DNA of 64,000 nucleotides from Adiantum capillus-veneris (taxonomy: Eukaryota; Streptophyta; Polypodiopsida; Polypodiales; Pteridaceae): NCBI GenBank assembly GCA_014529385.2, contig CM043942.1, positions 48,592,244-48,656,243 of the forward strand, in the 5' to 3' direction. The translations under genes and the position numbers were made by a program. Of the stretch, positions 49,692 to 60,577 are shown one piece after another; position 1 is the first letter of the stretch; each line of letters opens with the position of its first letter. Below the pieces are notes generated by a model. The model had not been told where the DNA came from, searched no databases, and saw nothing but the letters and a program-made list of their open reading frames with translations.

Positions 49692-49873
49692 GATTTTCTC
49701 GGAGTGCCATTATAAAGCGGGACTATGGTGGTACAAGTGAGGAGAAGTTCTCGCAAAGAGAAGCTTTCTCTTCGGGGTTTTTGGGGTTAACATCTGAAGG
49801 TTCATTCTCTTTCAGAAAATTTAATGATTTGCTGAAGTGAGAAAAACAGTATGTTTCAGGTATTCAAAGTGAA

Positions 49874-50941
49874 TTGCAGGGTTGTGATGTGCTTGAATCT
49901 GATGATGTGATTTCAGGAGTCTTTGAAGAGGTATCTTATGAAGATACTATGTCAGTGCTTGAAGAGATGAGGAAAAACAGGTTACAAAGTGGAACTGAAG
50001 TAGTCAAGGTCCATTCAATGGACATGTATGATGAGTTAAGTTTATATAAAGCACTTATGCATATTGAAGATGATTTAGGTGAAACTGTTGAAGCGCAGGT
50101 AGAGACCAAATACAAGACTGTTGCAAACAAAGTGAGGCCAGTGGCTACACTGCTGCCAGAAGGAAGTGATGGGATGATCAAAGAGGCTTCTCGACAGCCT
50201 ATACTCAGAAATCCGATTAACATAGGGCATAAGTTTACTAAGGAGACACTGCAGCAGCAGCTGAAGGTTGGAGAAGACGGTTTCCTCAATGAAGAGGAGA
50301 TCCAATGTTTTCAAGGTATGCTCAAAAAACATAGTAAAGCTTTTGATTTTGAGCCAACTAAGATAGGGTGTGTGGATTCGAGTGTTGTTTCACCAATGGT
50401 TATTTTCATTGTTCCACACATGCCATGGAGCTTGCGTCCTATTCCAGTTCCTAAAGCTCACTTGCCAAAGCTCATCAATTTGCTTAATGAAAAGATCCAA
50501 ATGGGAGTTTTGGAGCCGTCATGTGCTCCGTATTCTAATCGATGGTTTACTATTCCGAAGAAAAATGGTACATTAAGATTCATTCAGGATATGCAACCGG
50601 TTAACAAAGTAACAATCCGCAATGTGGGTAATGGCCCAATTGTGGATGAATTTGCTGAGGCCTTTGCAGGTAGATCTATTAACTCCATGGGCGATCTTTA
50701 TTCAGGATATGATCAATTCCAATTAGCTTGGGAGAGCAGGGATCTTACTACAATGCGTAATCCTCTTGGTTTGGTAAGGATGTGCACTCTGCCACAAGGT
50801 GCTACTAATTCAGTAGCTCATATGATGAACGGCATGAATAAGGTATTAAGGGACTTTATCGCACATGTTACCATGCCTTTGATTGATGATCTACCAATTA
50901 AGGGCTGTGAAGAAGGCTCAAAAGATGAAGCAAAAGACTAG
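49874..50941 (+). pseudogene. Element D reverse transcriptase
   Basis: After an acidic leader: KIQMGVLEPSCAPYSNRWFTIPKKNG, LRFIQDMQPVNKVTIRN, MGDLYSGYDQFQLA, LPQGATNSVAHMMNGMNKVL and MPLIDDLPIKGCEE, i.e. RT motifs through the (x)IDD catalytic box near 50881-50892. Stop TAG at 50939; the thumb resumes beyond it. Confidence 0.85.
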
Positions 50942-51796
50942 AGGGGGTGCAAACAGTTTGTTGCTCAACATATTGTTGACTGTGATGCTATATTATTAAG
51001 ACTTGAAGAAGTTAACTTAACACTTTTAGGTCAAAAATCGACTTTTGGAGCTAAGGAGGTCTTAATTGTGGGACATATGTGTAGTTCTGAAGGAAGAAGG
51101 CCAAGTCCAACAAAAGTTGAAGCAATCCAAAAGATGAAGGATACATGTTCTTCAGTTACTGAGGTTCGTCGATTCTTAGGCGCATGTGTGTTCTATCGTA
51201 TTTGGCTGCCACACTTTGCCCATGTTGCAGAGGTGCTGTATCAATTGCTACGGAAGGTAAGAGGTTTGTTTTTGAATAAGTTCACACACAAGCTATTAAG
51301 AAATTAAAGAAGATGCTTCTTGAGGCTCCGACCTTGAGGAAAGTTGATTATAAATGTGACAGGCCAGTTATTTTAACAGTTGACACTAGCCCGATAGGTA
51401 TTGGATGGGCTATAGGTCAGGATGATGTTGAAGGACACAGGTATGCAGTGAGATTTGGAGCCAAGGTGCTCAATTATTGTCAATGAGGATATCCACAGGT
51501 TAAGAGGGCACTTTGGGGCGTTGCTACTGCTCTAAGGACCGATAAAGAATACTTTACTGGAGCTTCCGTTGTGGTAGAGACAAATTGCTTGCCACTGATA
51601 GGGATGATTGCAAATTGCTCTACTCCGAACATTTCCATGCTACGTTGGATAGCGTATATCAAGTCTCTTAACCCTGAATTTTGTCATATTGTAGGTAGAG
51701 ATAAGCCTGTTGTAGATATGTTATCAAGAGCCAGGTTTGAAGATGAAGAAGAGATGCTGACCACGAGTGATGATGTTGACTTGAAGTTCTACACGT
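50942..51796 (+). pseudogene. Element D RT thumb and RNase H
   Basis: VGHMCSSEGRRPSPTKVEAIQKM, EVRRFLGACVFYRIWLPHFA, then LTVDTSPIGIGWAIGQDD, RRALWGVATALRTDKEYF-like sequence, MLRWIAYIKSLNPEF and GRDKPVVDMLSRARFEDEEE, the usual RNase H end (VADALSR-like). Stops at about 51304 and 51484. Ends at the LTR of C. Confidence 0.8.
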
Positions 51797-52952
51797 TGTT
51801 GGGCGCATTTTTGACACCCCTTTTTTTGTAAATTTTTCCATATGGACATGACGCCCGATGTCAAAAGGGCGTGTGGACTTTCTTTTTGTGGGTTTTTTAG
51901 CTTGCTTTAGCAAGCACATGTACATGCACTGCAAGTCGCTAGTCTAGTGACAGCTGTTGGGCTACTGTAAGTGCCCGTTAGTGAGTTTTTTGAAGTGAGC
52001 CTTGTATATAACTAAAACTCATGTACAAACTTTAAAAAAGTTCATCCAAACATCAGAAATTTGCAGGTTTTAGCTCGTTGTGTCTCCTTGGTGCTCTTGG
52101 ATGCAGTTTTTTGCCCCGACTAGCCTTCTCTACGTGTAGGGTGAAATCATGTTAACCTGTCATGCTTTTTCATGTCTCGGACAATGCTAACTAGCACAAT
52201 TTTGACATATGCTAACTAGGACAATAACTTTAGCTACATCTCCAAGATCTATGACATATGATATATCAATAGAAAGCACTTGAAACAAGTAATCCAAATG
52301 TACAACCTCCGAAAAATTTTGATATTATTTGTAAAAAATTTACCGGACGCCCAATGTTTCGAAGATGTGCTAACTTGAAACTGCTAACTAGCACAAAAAG
52401 CGCGACAGGTTAACATGCTTTCACCCTGTAGTCGTGTTGGGACAGCTTTCTGTTCGCGTCAATTTTGCTCATGGAGGCATATGGAATCAATTTTGGTTAT
52501 CTTCAGCTTTCTCGCCAGTCATTTTTCATATTTTTTTCAAGCTTTAAAGTGCCCCAATTGGAGTTGTTCTCTTCAGGTTACGACTAGTTCTCTGCAGGGT
52601 TATGGCTATGGCAACCTAGTGGCAAATTGTGTGTAGACAGATTCGGAGGGAATGTATCTACGAATTGTGGAATTGATGTTGAAGTTATGGATTTGTGATG
52701 TTTGATTGTGAAAGGAGAGGCTCTCGTCTTCATCTGCATTGGTCGGCGTGTGCTGTAAATCCGTGCTTTGACAGGGTTTTGCTCCTAAGTGACATTGGGT
52801 GGGCGACAGCTAGTAAATTCCCAAGGGTCTACTCCTATTGGATTGGTGGTGTTTCAAAAATATTTTGCAAAGCTTTTGGTGTCCTGTAGTTCTCTTTCAA
52901 CGCTCTTGGGTGACATCACTATAGAGGTGTTTCAGTTTGCTTGTTCCCAACA
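51797..52952 (+). repeat. 5' LTR of element C, 1156 bp including a MITE
   Basis: TGTTGGG...CCCAACA perfect 7-bp inverted ends. First 160 bp match 60418-60577; the whole LTR except the MITE matches LTR G. Confidence 0.85.
52139..52426. mobile_element. 288-bp MITE inside LTR of element C
   Basis: Terminal inverted repeats of 23 bp with one mismatch, starting GGGTGAAATCATGTTAACC on the left. Flanked by TGTA on both sides (52135-52138, 52427-52430). The related LTR G has CTATGTAGTAGTG at this point, an empty site. Internal GCTAACTAGCAC words repeat near both ends. No coding capacity; superfamily not assigned. Confidence 0.85.
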
Positions 52953-52958
52953 GTGTTT

Positions 52959-52976
52959 TGGTGCCCGCCACCAAGG
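52959..52976 (+). other. Primer binding site of element C
   Basis: TGGTGCCCGCCACCAAGG, six bases after the LTR. Related site at about 13929 in G. tRNA not identified. Confidence 0.6.
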
Positions 52977-53017
52977 AATCGCTTCAAGTTACCTTCAGTT
53001 TACAGGTTTTGAAGACA

Positions 53018-54230
53018 TGGCATTTAATTTTCCGGAGTTTAATGGGAAATCAAATGAAAGTTCCAAAGCTTTCATTGAGAGAATGGAGTTTGCTTGCCTT
53101 CTTGCTGACACAAGCAAGACCTAGCGTTGGTGTTGCGAATCTTCTATTTCTGTTTGAAGGGAGATACTAGGGAATGGTTGGAAGGCTACGAAAAGGATCT
53201 AAAATCAGCCCAACCTCCTCAAGTTATGACTTATGAAATGGTAAGGCATGCTTTTCTTACACACTTTCAACAGGTGGAAGACCCACAAAAGGTATGGCAG
53301 TCTATTCAAGGCTTAGTACAAGGTGAAGGCCAAACCATAGAAGACTTTGTCAAGGCATTCAATGCATTATGGACAAAGTGGTGTACATCTTTCGGGGCTA
53401 AAATTCCTCCAGCCATGTTGAAGAAGGACAGGTTTCTTGCAATTTTGAGGAGTAACCTACGCTTGAAGGTAGAGCTCAAGCAGCCAAGGACCTTTGAGGA
53501 GGTAGTTGAAATTGCAAAGAATAAAGAGTGGAAAGCAGAGTGTCTTCATCAACTTGGAATCAATGTCGAGCCAAAGCTTGAAGTGAAAGTGGTAGAGCAA
53601 CCAAGGGTCCTCATCAGGGAGCCAGGTTATGATCAACAAGCTTCTCATGATGTGAATGCCTTTCGCAAGGAGATGCAAGAGGTTGTCGGTCTTATGAAGA
53701 ATCTTAGTGTGCATATGATGGGAGGTGGAAGAGGTCAAAGCTATGGATATGGACGTGGTTATGGAAGCAATGAGGGTTATACAGGTGGTAGAGGAAGAGG
53801 CATGGTTGGAAGAGGGGATATGTTTCAATGTTACAATTGTGGTGAATCGGGTCAAAAAAGCCCTCAATGTGACAAGCCAAAGAGAATGGGTGGTGACATG
53901 TTTCCTCTTTCTCCACAAATTCCTTCTCGAGCTCAAGATTATGGTATTGAGATTAAACGGGAAGCAGGACCAAGTGGATTGACAGCAGAAGAAAAGGGCA
54001 AAACAAAAGTGGTAAGCATAATCCGTTTGGAGAAGAAAGAGGATGATTTGGGAGCTATGGTCATGCCTGTAGGTAAGAGGGTTACAAGAGATCATGACAT
54101 GAGTGATGCAAGTCCCAGCCATAAAAGAGGGAAACAGGTACAGGTAAAGAGAAGAAGAAGAGAAAGCCCAGGAAACATTACAATGCATCTGACTTTCCTT
54201 TGGGAGAAGGGCAACCAAATTATAGTTTAA
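53018..54230 (+). pseudogene. Element C gag
   Basis: MAFNFPEFNGKSNESSKAFI opens at 53018; a frameshift near 53120 moves to the 53127-54230 frame: REWLEGYEKDL, AFLTHFQQVEDPQKVWQSI, TIEDFVKAFNALW, LRLKVELKQPRTFEEVVEIA. Then a Gly/Arg/Tyr-rich stretch (GRGQSYGYGRGYGS) and one knuckle CYNCGESGQKSPQC, where the zinc-binding His is Gln. A basic tail (KRGKQVQVKRRRR) follows. The frame changes again near 54150 into the protease part. Confidence 0.85.
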
Positions 54231-55035
54231 GGGCAGATTTGGTGGGTAGAAAGGCTGATGTTACCTTTGGGCAACTCATGGAGATGTGTCCCAAGTTAAA
54301 GAGGCAATGGAAGCACGTAGTCAACCCCATGAAGAAGGAGCCTACAAGGGGGTCAGTGAGAGTCCTATCTTTGAATGAGCTACCTGATATATGCCCCACT
54401 ATGGATGCATGGCATAAGAGGAAGTGCATTGGAGAGGCTTATATTGATGGAGGTGCACAGTATGTGTTATTACTCAAGCTTGTGTATCAAAGTTGGGACT
54501 CAACATGGTGTAGAATTCAGGTTGTGTATCAAAGTTGGGACTCAACATGGTGAAGAATTCAGGTTTTTGCATAAAGCTTGCCAACCAATCAAGGGTGAGA
54601 TGCTTGGGAGTTGTAAAGGACTTGGAGATGGATGTATTTGATGTTAAAGTGCTGGTCAATTGTCATGTTATGCCCGTAGGTATTGGTGCTTTCCCTCTCA
54701 TCCTTGGAAGACCATGGTTACAGGCAACCAAAGCTATACATGATTGGGGACATGGTACCATCACTCTCTACAATAGAAGGGGTGATAACAAGAAGTTTGA
54801 CATGGCTAGCAAGAAATCTTTGGATGCTAATTTTGATGAGAAAAGTGATGAAGAAGAGTGCTCAAGTGAAGAAGAAGACAATGGGGATGATGGCAGTGAA
54901 GTGGAAGATAGCAGCGATAGTGATCTAGATGTTTCCTCCTTGTTTCTTGAAGAAGAGCATGATGAGAAACAAAGATTTATTGGCCTTATGGAGAATGAGG
55001 ATATCTCTAGTCCTATGAGCAAATTGAAGAGCTGA
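54200..55035 (+). pseudogene. Element C aspartic protease and acidic linker
   Basis: First frame: LMEMCPKLKRQWK and GEAYIDGGAQ (same DGGAQ as element A). A 42-bp in-frame tandem duplication (54481-54564, VYQSWDSTW twice) follows and its second copy carries a stop. The protease resumes in another frame as LANQSRVRCLGVVKDLE and FPLILGRPWLQATKAIHDWG (about 54691-54750), then a Glu/Asp/Ser-rich linker to a stop at 55033. Confidence 0.8.
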
Positions 55036-55082
55036 TGCAACCCAAAGTTCAACCTAATGTCAAATAGGAGCTGATACAAGGT

Positions 55083-55263
55083 ATGTTGTCTCCCGACTTG
55101 ACTAGTCATGAGAAGGGTGAGTACCTACATATGATACAACAATTTTCCCAATTATTCATCACTTCTTATGAGGAAATTAGAGGCTTTTATGGAGAGGGAA
55201 TCCACATTCCAATCAAGGAAGGAGCTCATCCCGTACGCCAAAAGATAAGGAGAATTGGGCACG
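55083..55263 (+). pseudogene. Element C RT N-terminal approach
   Basis: MIQQFSQLFITSYEEIRGFYG, HIPIKEGAHPVRQKIRRIGH, the usual lead into Tat-type RT. The frame runs into foreign DNA at 55264; RT resumes at 57273. Confidence 0.75.
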
Positions 55264-57272
55264 TTGTCGAGAAATTTGTGGTCTTGCCAGGAAAGCACCG
55301 GGCTTATGGCTGTGAGAGTTTGTGAGAGAACTCAACAAAAACTATATGAAGGAGTTAAACCATAGATTCCATGAAGACTAGGGTTTGGAAAGAAGTACAA
55401 TCAAAGAAGCCCACCCATTCTCTCTTGCACTCACACGCACAAAGAAAGAACACAAAAGAGAATGTCAAAATAACACAAAGATGAAAACATCAAGGCTATG
55501 GTCATATCGTATCATGGGTAATATGAAAGGGTTAATAGATGAGTTAATGGAATTCAATCTTGGCTGACCAAATATGCTACGAATTGTTCTTTGGAATTGT
55601 AGTTTTGTGTTTACCATAATATATATATTTTGTCTAGTGATTGGGATTAATTGTGTGTACAAATCCTCTTGGTTCAAAGCAAGATAACTACGCTTACGTC
55701 AAAAGAAAAGTTATAGTCTATGGGAGTAGTAGTATGATGGGATCCGGTGATAGAAGTATTTCATTGAGCCTTTCTGGGCCAAGAGAGAAACACTATACGT
55801 TGTTGAAAGTGTATTTTACGACTAATCCATACGTTAATTCTAATAGATCGTACAGAGTGAAAGCGATAGAAATTATCATCATGTGGGTTATTAATCTAGG
55901 ATAGTATGTGAGAAATGTAGATATAAGAGAAGTGAAGAGATGAGAAGTTTCCCTCCCAAGCCCTATTCTTGCCCGTAGGCAATAAGGATACTGCGGGGAG
56001 AGATGTACCTGTAGCAAGGAGAACCTAAAATTTGTAGAGAGGATGAATTACTAAGAGTGAGAGAGATAGGTTTGGTTAAGGAGATGAGATTAGATATATA
56101 TATATAATGGGTTAGAGATGAAAAAGAAAACAACAAGAAATCAAGAAAACATCAATGTAGAACACATCTTACTTGACAAACCCTTCGGCACCATTATTGA
56201 TGGAGAGAGAAGAAGAGGGGAGAATTCAACTTTGATTGATACGCCAAGTCCACGCCCTTCTTTGATTAGAGTTGATCTGCCAAGGATAGCATGCAAGGAT
56301 GGCTAGTCTTTCTCTAGGAGAAAGTGTAGGCTTAGGCTTATGTTAATGGCTAAGTACAATTAGGCATTACTACTCACTCCCTCAAGAATTCCTCTCATCA
56401 ATGGCTTGAATGCTTGAGTTCATTTTCAAGGAAGAAGAGGTCCCCTTTTATAGGTGAAGGGAATCCCCAAGGTTTTACACAAGAAGAGAGGAGCCAGTGT
56501 GAACAGGAATTGGAAAAGTTGAAAATGAGCTGTCCCTACATGATGTGGGCAGACTGGGGTCCAGTATTTTGATCATATATCCTCAACCGTGGCTCCAAAT
56601 AAAAAAGTAAAAATATGGGCAGAAAATGCAGCTCATTAGCTACGATTTGCATTTTAAAATCGTTTTCCAATTCAGATTGGAACCTTGTGTAAAAAATTCA
56701 TCAAAATAGGGTCCATTTCTGGCAACAAAATTCTTCCTGTGGTCCCCTTAGCTTAGACATTCATTTGATTCCAAAGGACACCTCATGCCATATGAAAGCA
56801 TGACATTGCTCCTTGACAAATTTTTGTAATCATGCTTGCAATAATGCATTAAAATAAGTGTATCTTTGAAATCATGCCACCTAGTGTCCCACTAGGATTT
56901 GATTCCCTCCTAGTAGCTATTTAAAAAGAAACATAAGAAAAATATGAAAAATACATAGAATATATATATATTGGAGTTTAACTTAGATATAGGATCTAAC
57001 TAGGGTGTGAGATGATAATGAGATAGTAGAAATAAAGAATCAATGTTTTTTGCCCCAAGTTAAACAGGCGGAGCTATTGATGCTTTTCCCATAGTATTTT
57101 CTGATGGTGGTAAAGTAAGAATAGGTTACCCTTGAGAAAAATAATAGGATGATATAGAAGGCTTATTATTATACCTAAATATGCATATGTACATTATAGG
57201 AAAGATAATTATGTATCTAAAAAATTACAAGATAGATCTTGTAGCATGCGTTCCCACTATGTACGTGTCACA
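55264..57272. mobile_element. 2-kb unclassified insertion in RT of element C
   Basis: RT protein similarity stops at RRIGH and resumes at HDNVQLNALKEEV. The sequence GCACG stands at both borders (55259-55263, 57273-57277), a candidate 5-bp target duplication. The insert starts TTGTCGAG and ends GTGTCACA. No coding domain recognised; short frames only. ACGTTGTCG and CGACAACGT form an inverted pair at the borders but overlap the flanks. Confidence 0.6.
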
Positions 57273-57600
57273 GCACGACAACGTACAACTTAATGCTTTA
57301 AAGGAAGAGGTAGACAAGCTTCTTGAAGCAGGTTTCATATGTCCTATGAGCACTGCAGAATGGGTGAGTCCTGTTGTTGTCACACCCAAGAAGGATGGAA
57401 ATTGGAGGATATGTGTTGATTTTAAGCCTCTAAACGCAGCCATGAAGAGGGATCCATACCCTCTTCCTTTCATAGATGACATACTTGATTATTTTGCAGG
57501 GCATGAGAGGTATAGCATATGTGATGGATTCTCTGGATATTTTCAGCTCACCTTGGCTTTAGAAGATCGAAATAAGACCACAATTATCATGCCATGGTGA
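57273..57600 (+). pseudogene. Element C RT, fingers and palm
   Basis: LKEEVDKLLEAGFICP, WVSPVVVTPKKDGNWRICVDF, PYPLPFIDDILDYFAG and SICDGFSGYFQL. A stop TGA at 57598 and a frame change precede the next part. Close in sequence to element A. Confidence 0.82.
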
Positions 57601-57603
57601 TGC

Positions 57604-59133
57604 TTTTGTTATTGTGTGCTTCCTTTTGGTCTTATGAATGGCTGTGCGTGGTATCAAAAGCACGTCAACAAGGTGTTCTCTCCTTTTCTTGGCAAGTTTG
57701 TGAAGGATCTTATTGATGACTTTTGTGTTTATAGCTCTAGAAAGGATCATTGTGCAAAGCTTGGGATGGCATTGAAGCAATATGATGAAAGTGGAGGTCA
57801 ACTCAACCCAAAGAAGTGTCATCTTGCTCAACCAAGAGTGAAGTTTTTGGGGCATATGATCTCAGAGAATGGGATTGAAGCGGATCTTGACAAAGTGAAG
57901 GCTTTGGTGCTCCTCCCATCACCTAAAGATACAAAAAAACTTTTTTATTTTATTCAAAAGGTGAAGTATATGGCAAGGTTCATTCCTTTGTCCTCTCAAC
58001 TTCTTTATCCTCTACAACAAGTAGCGAGGTTGGATCCTCTACAATGGACAAATGAATGTGAAGAGGTTTTTCAAGGTATCAAAGAGGTTCTTGGTTCTCT
58101 TCCTGCTATGCAAGCTCCTAATTGGGATAAGGATTTTTATGTGAATCCATCAGTAGGTGAGGATGCTATTGGAGCTATGCTTCTTCAACGAGGTAAAAAC
58201 TCCCACTACATGAAGCCTATCTATTGTGCTAGCAGGGTGAAGCTAGAGGTGGAAAGAGGCTATACTGAGGTGGAGCTCATTATGGTAAGCGTGATTTATG
58301 CATGTAGAAGGTTTAGGCACTACCTTCTCCCTAAACCATTCACATTCCTCACTAGCTACACTCTTCTACCTCAATTGGTGAATAGCCCTACTTTGTCAAA
58401 GAGGCTCATGAAGTGGATTATGGAGCTACAGGAATTCCAATTCTCTTTTCTTGTTGAGGAGAGTACAAGGGCTACATTGGCTGATTTGTTTACCTATAAG
58501 GAAATCCCTCTTCTTCTTAAGGAGGATGCAATGAAGAAGCAACACATGGAAGCTCCTGACATGGACAATGCCTATCTATTGTTTTTTGATGGCTCTTACA
58601 GGAAAGCGCATGATGAAGCTTCAGGAGGTGTGGTAATCTATGATCCTCAAGGTGCTTTGGTAACTAAAAGGATTTTGAAGCTTACCGCACAAAGCAACAA
58701 TGAAGCTGAGTATGCTACTTTGGAGAAAGGTCTCAACCTTTGCCTTGAGCTTGGCATCCGTCGTGTGAGGGTAAGAGGTGATGCTCTTTTGGTGGTGGTT
58801 AAGCAAGTACTTGGGGTGTGGCAAAGTAAGAATCCAAGGCTGAAAAATATGTGTTTTCAAGTGAAGAATATGCTTAAGCATTTTGAACCTTGGAGCTTAA
58901 GGCATGTGGACAGGTCTCAAAATGAAGAAGCACATGGTGCAGCGCAAGCTTCAATTGGGCATTTGTATGTAATAAGGGATGATTCTCCTCTTTATTTGGG
59001 AAGGGAAGCTTTAGAGAGGGAGGAAGAGTTTCTACAAATCGGTATGCTTCCATCAGAGTTGGAGAAGCCAAAAACGTACGCCTTCCTACGTCGTGCCAAA
59101 AGGTATGCGCTACTTGTGATGCCTTGTATATGA
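57604..59133 (+). pseudogene. Element C RT palm to second RNase H
   Basis: LPFGLMNGCAWYQKHV, catalytic box LIDDFCVYSS (about 57709-57735), NPKKCHL, then RT-linked RNase H (MKPIYCASR, YTEVELIMVSVIYACRRFRHYL), and from about 58575 the extra RNase H: LLFFDGSYRKA, NNEAEYATL, RGDALLVVVKQVLGVWQ. It ends at TGA 59131 shortly before the integrase zinc finger. This 500-residue frame is the longest intact stretch of C. Confidence 0.85.
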
Positions 59134-60330
59134 AGGGGGCTGATCTTGTGATGAGAAAAGTGCCTTGGAAAGAGTAAATTTACAAAATTTTAGAGGAGAA
59201 TCATGAGGGTTCTTGTGGTGGTCACTTTGCTTCAAAGATCACTTTGCAAAAAGTCTTGCAATAGGGTTATGTGTGGCCAAGTGTTCAACGTGATGTTCAT
59301 CATTGATGCAAGTCTTGTAAAGAGTGTCAAAGCATGGAAAATAGGGTTTCTCAAATCATAAATTAGAGGCACCATTGTGGCTTATGATGTGTTTGAGATG
59401 TGTTTGAGAAGTGGGGTATTGATACAATAGGTCCTCTACCTATGACAGCTAGAGGCAAATGTTACATACTTACTGCTGTTGATTATCTATCCAGGTGGGC
59501 CGAAGCCAAAGCTGTTAAGCACATCACGAGTAAAGATGTTTCCTTATTTATATATGAAGATATTTTTTGCAAATTTGGTATGCCATTGGAGTTACTTTCT
59601 GACAGGGTCCAGGTTTCAGGGGAGAGTTGGTGGATTATCTATGTGAGAAGCTTCATGTGCATCACAGGTTTACTACTCCATATTATCCCCAATGCAATGG
59701 CATGAATGAAAGGTTTAATGGAGAGCTCATAAGGATGCTTACAAAGATGACAAGAAACAATGTGAAGACTTGGGATTTAGAGCTACCTTGTGCTCTATGG
59801 GCTTACAGGACTGCCATCAAATCAAGTACTGGTTTTTCTCCCTTCCATCTAGTTTTTTGCCAAAGAGGCTTTACTTCCTATTGAGGTGGAGATACCAGCC
59901 TGAAGATGATGAAAAGCTTGAAGAAGACCCAATGATAAATTCAAGGAAAGACTTTTATATTTGCAATGTGTACAATTGGATAGGGTGTTAGCTTTTGAGC
60001 ATTATGAGCAGGTCTTGAAGAAGAATCAAGCAAAGGCAAATGAGAAGGTAAAGGACAAGGACATCAAGAAGGGTGACATGGTGCTTCGTTAAAATAGTAA
60101 GCTTGATAGAAATTTTCAAAAGAAATTTCAAATCAAGTGGCAAGGTCCTTTCTTGGTCTTAAACGGGTTTCCAAATGGCACATATCAGCTTGCTGACTTG
60201 GATGGTACCCCGCATAAAGCACGTGTGAATGGCTACATGTTGAAGAAGTATATTGCAAGGTTGATGACTGTGATTGAGGATGAGCCTTCTTTTGAAGCAT
60301 TTTCTGATCATGTTTCTAATGATAGATAAA
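59134..60330 (+). pseudogene. Element C integrase
   Basis: Zinc finger scattered over stops: NHEGSCGGHFASK (about 59197-59235) and CKSCKECQ (about 59308-59330). Core: FEKWGIDTIGPLP, VDYLSRW with first Asp (about 59479), ELLSD with second Asp (about 59590) then a frameshift, YYPQCNGMNERFNGEL with the Glu (about 59680-59725). C-terminal part near 60000-60260 includes KDIKKGDMVL and KWQGPFLVL. At least five lesions. Confidence 0.8.
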
Positions 60331-60417
60331 GTGAAGACTCCCTCATGTGGTTTACAAGATCTCTTTTCTGCTGCTGACCATGAATGATGATCTAGCAGGA
60401 TGGGGTGTGGCAAACTA

Positions 60418-60577
60418 TGTTGGGCGCATTTTCGACACCCCGTCTTTTGTAAATTTGTACATATGGACATGACGCCCGATGTCAAAAGTGCGTGTGGGAT
60501 TTCTTTTTGTGGGTTTTTTAGCTTGCTTTAGCAAGCACATGTACATGCACTACAAGTCGCTAGTCTAGTGACATCTG
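60418..60577 (+). repeat. Truncated 3' LTR of element C
   Basis: TGTTGGGCGC... matches the first 160 bp of 51797-52952, then stops at a junction with minus-strand gag. Confidence 0.85.

Larger units (their letters stand above)
47358..51796 (+). mobile_element. Ty3/gypsy element D, cut by element C
   Basis: Gag, zinc knuckle, protease, RT and RNase H of a gypsy lineage distinct from A and C. It stops abruptly at 51796 where the LTR of C begins; its integrase is not found on the far side of C. Confidence 0.8.
51797..60577 (+). mobile_element. Ty3/gypsy element C, Tat-like, with truncated 3' LTR
   Basis: 5' LTR 51797-52952, primer site, gag, protease, RT, RNase H, second RNase H, integrase, then only the first 160 bp of the 3' LTR (60418-60577). 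It shares protease, RT and double RNase H layout with element A. Broken by frameshifts, stops, a 2-kb insertion in RT and a MITE in the LTR. It is inserted in element D. Confidence 0.85.

Noticed and set aside
53457-54218. 253-codon minus-strand open frame
   Set aside because: Antisense shadow of the element C gag frame; composition not protein-like.
55261-57285. DNA transposon with ACGTTGTCG terminal inverted repeats
   Set aside because: The inverted pair overlaps the RT coding flanks; the GCACG direct repeat fits the borders better.
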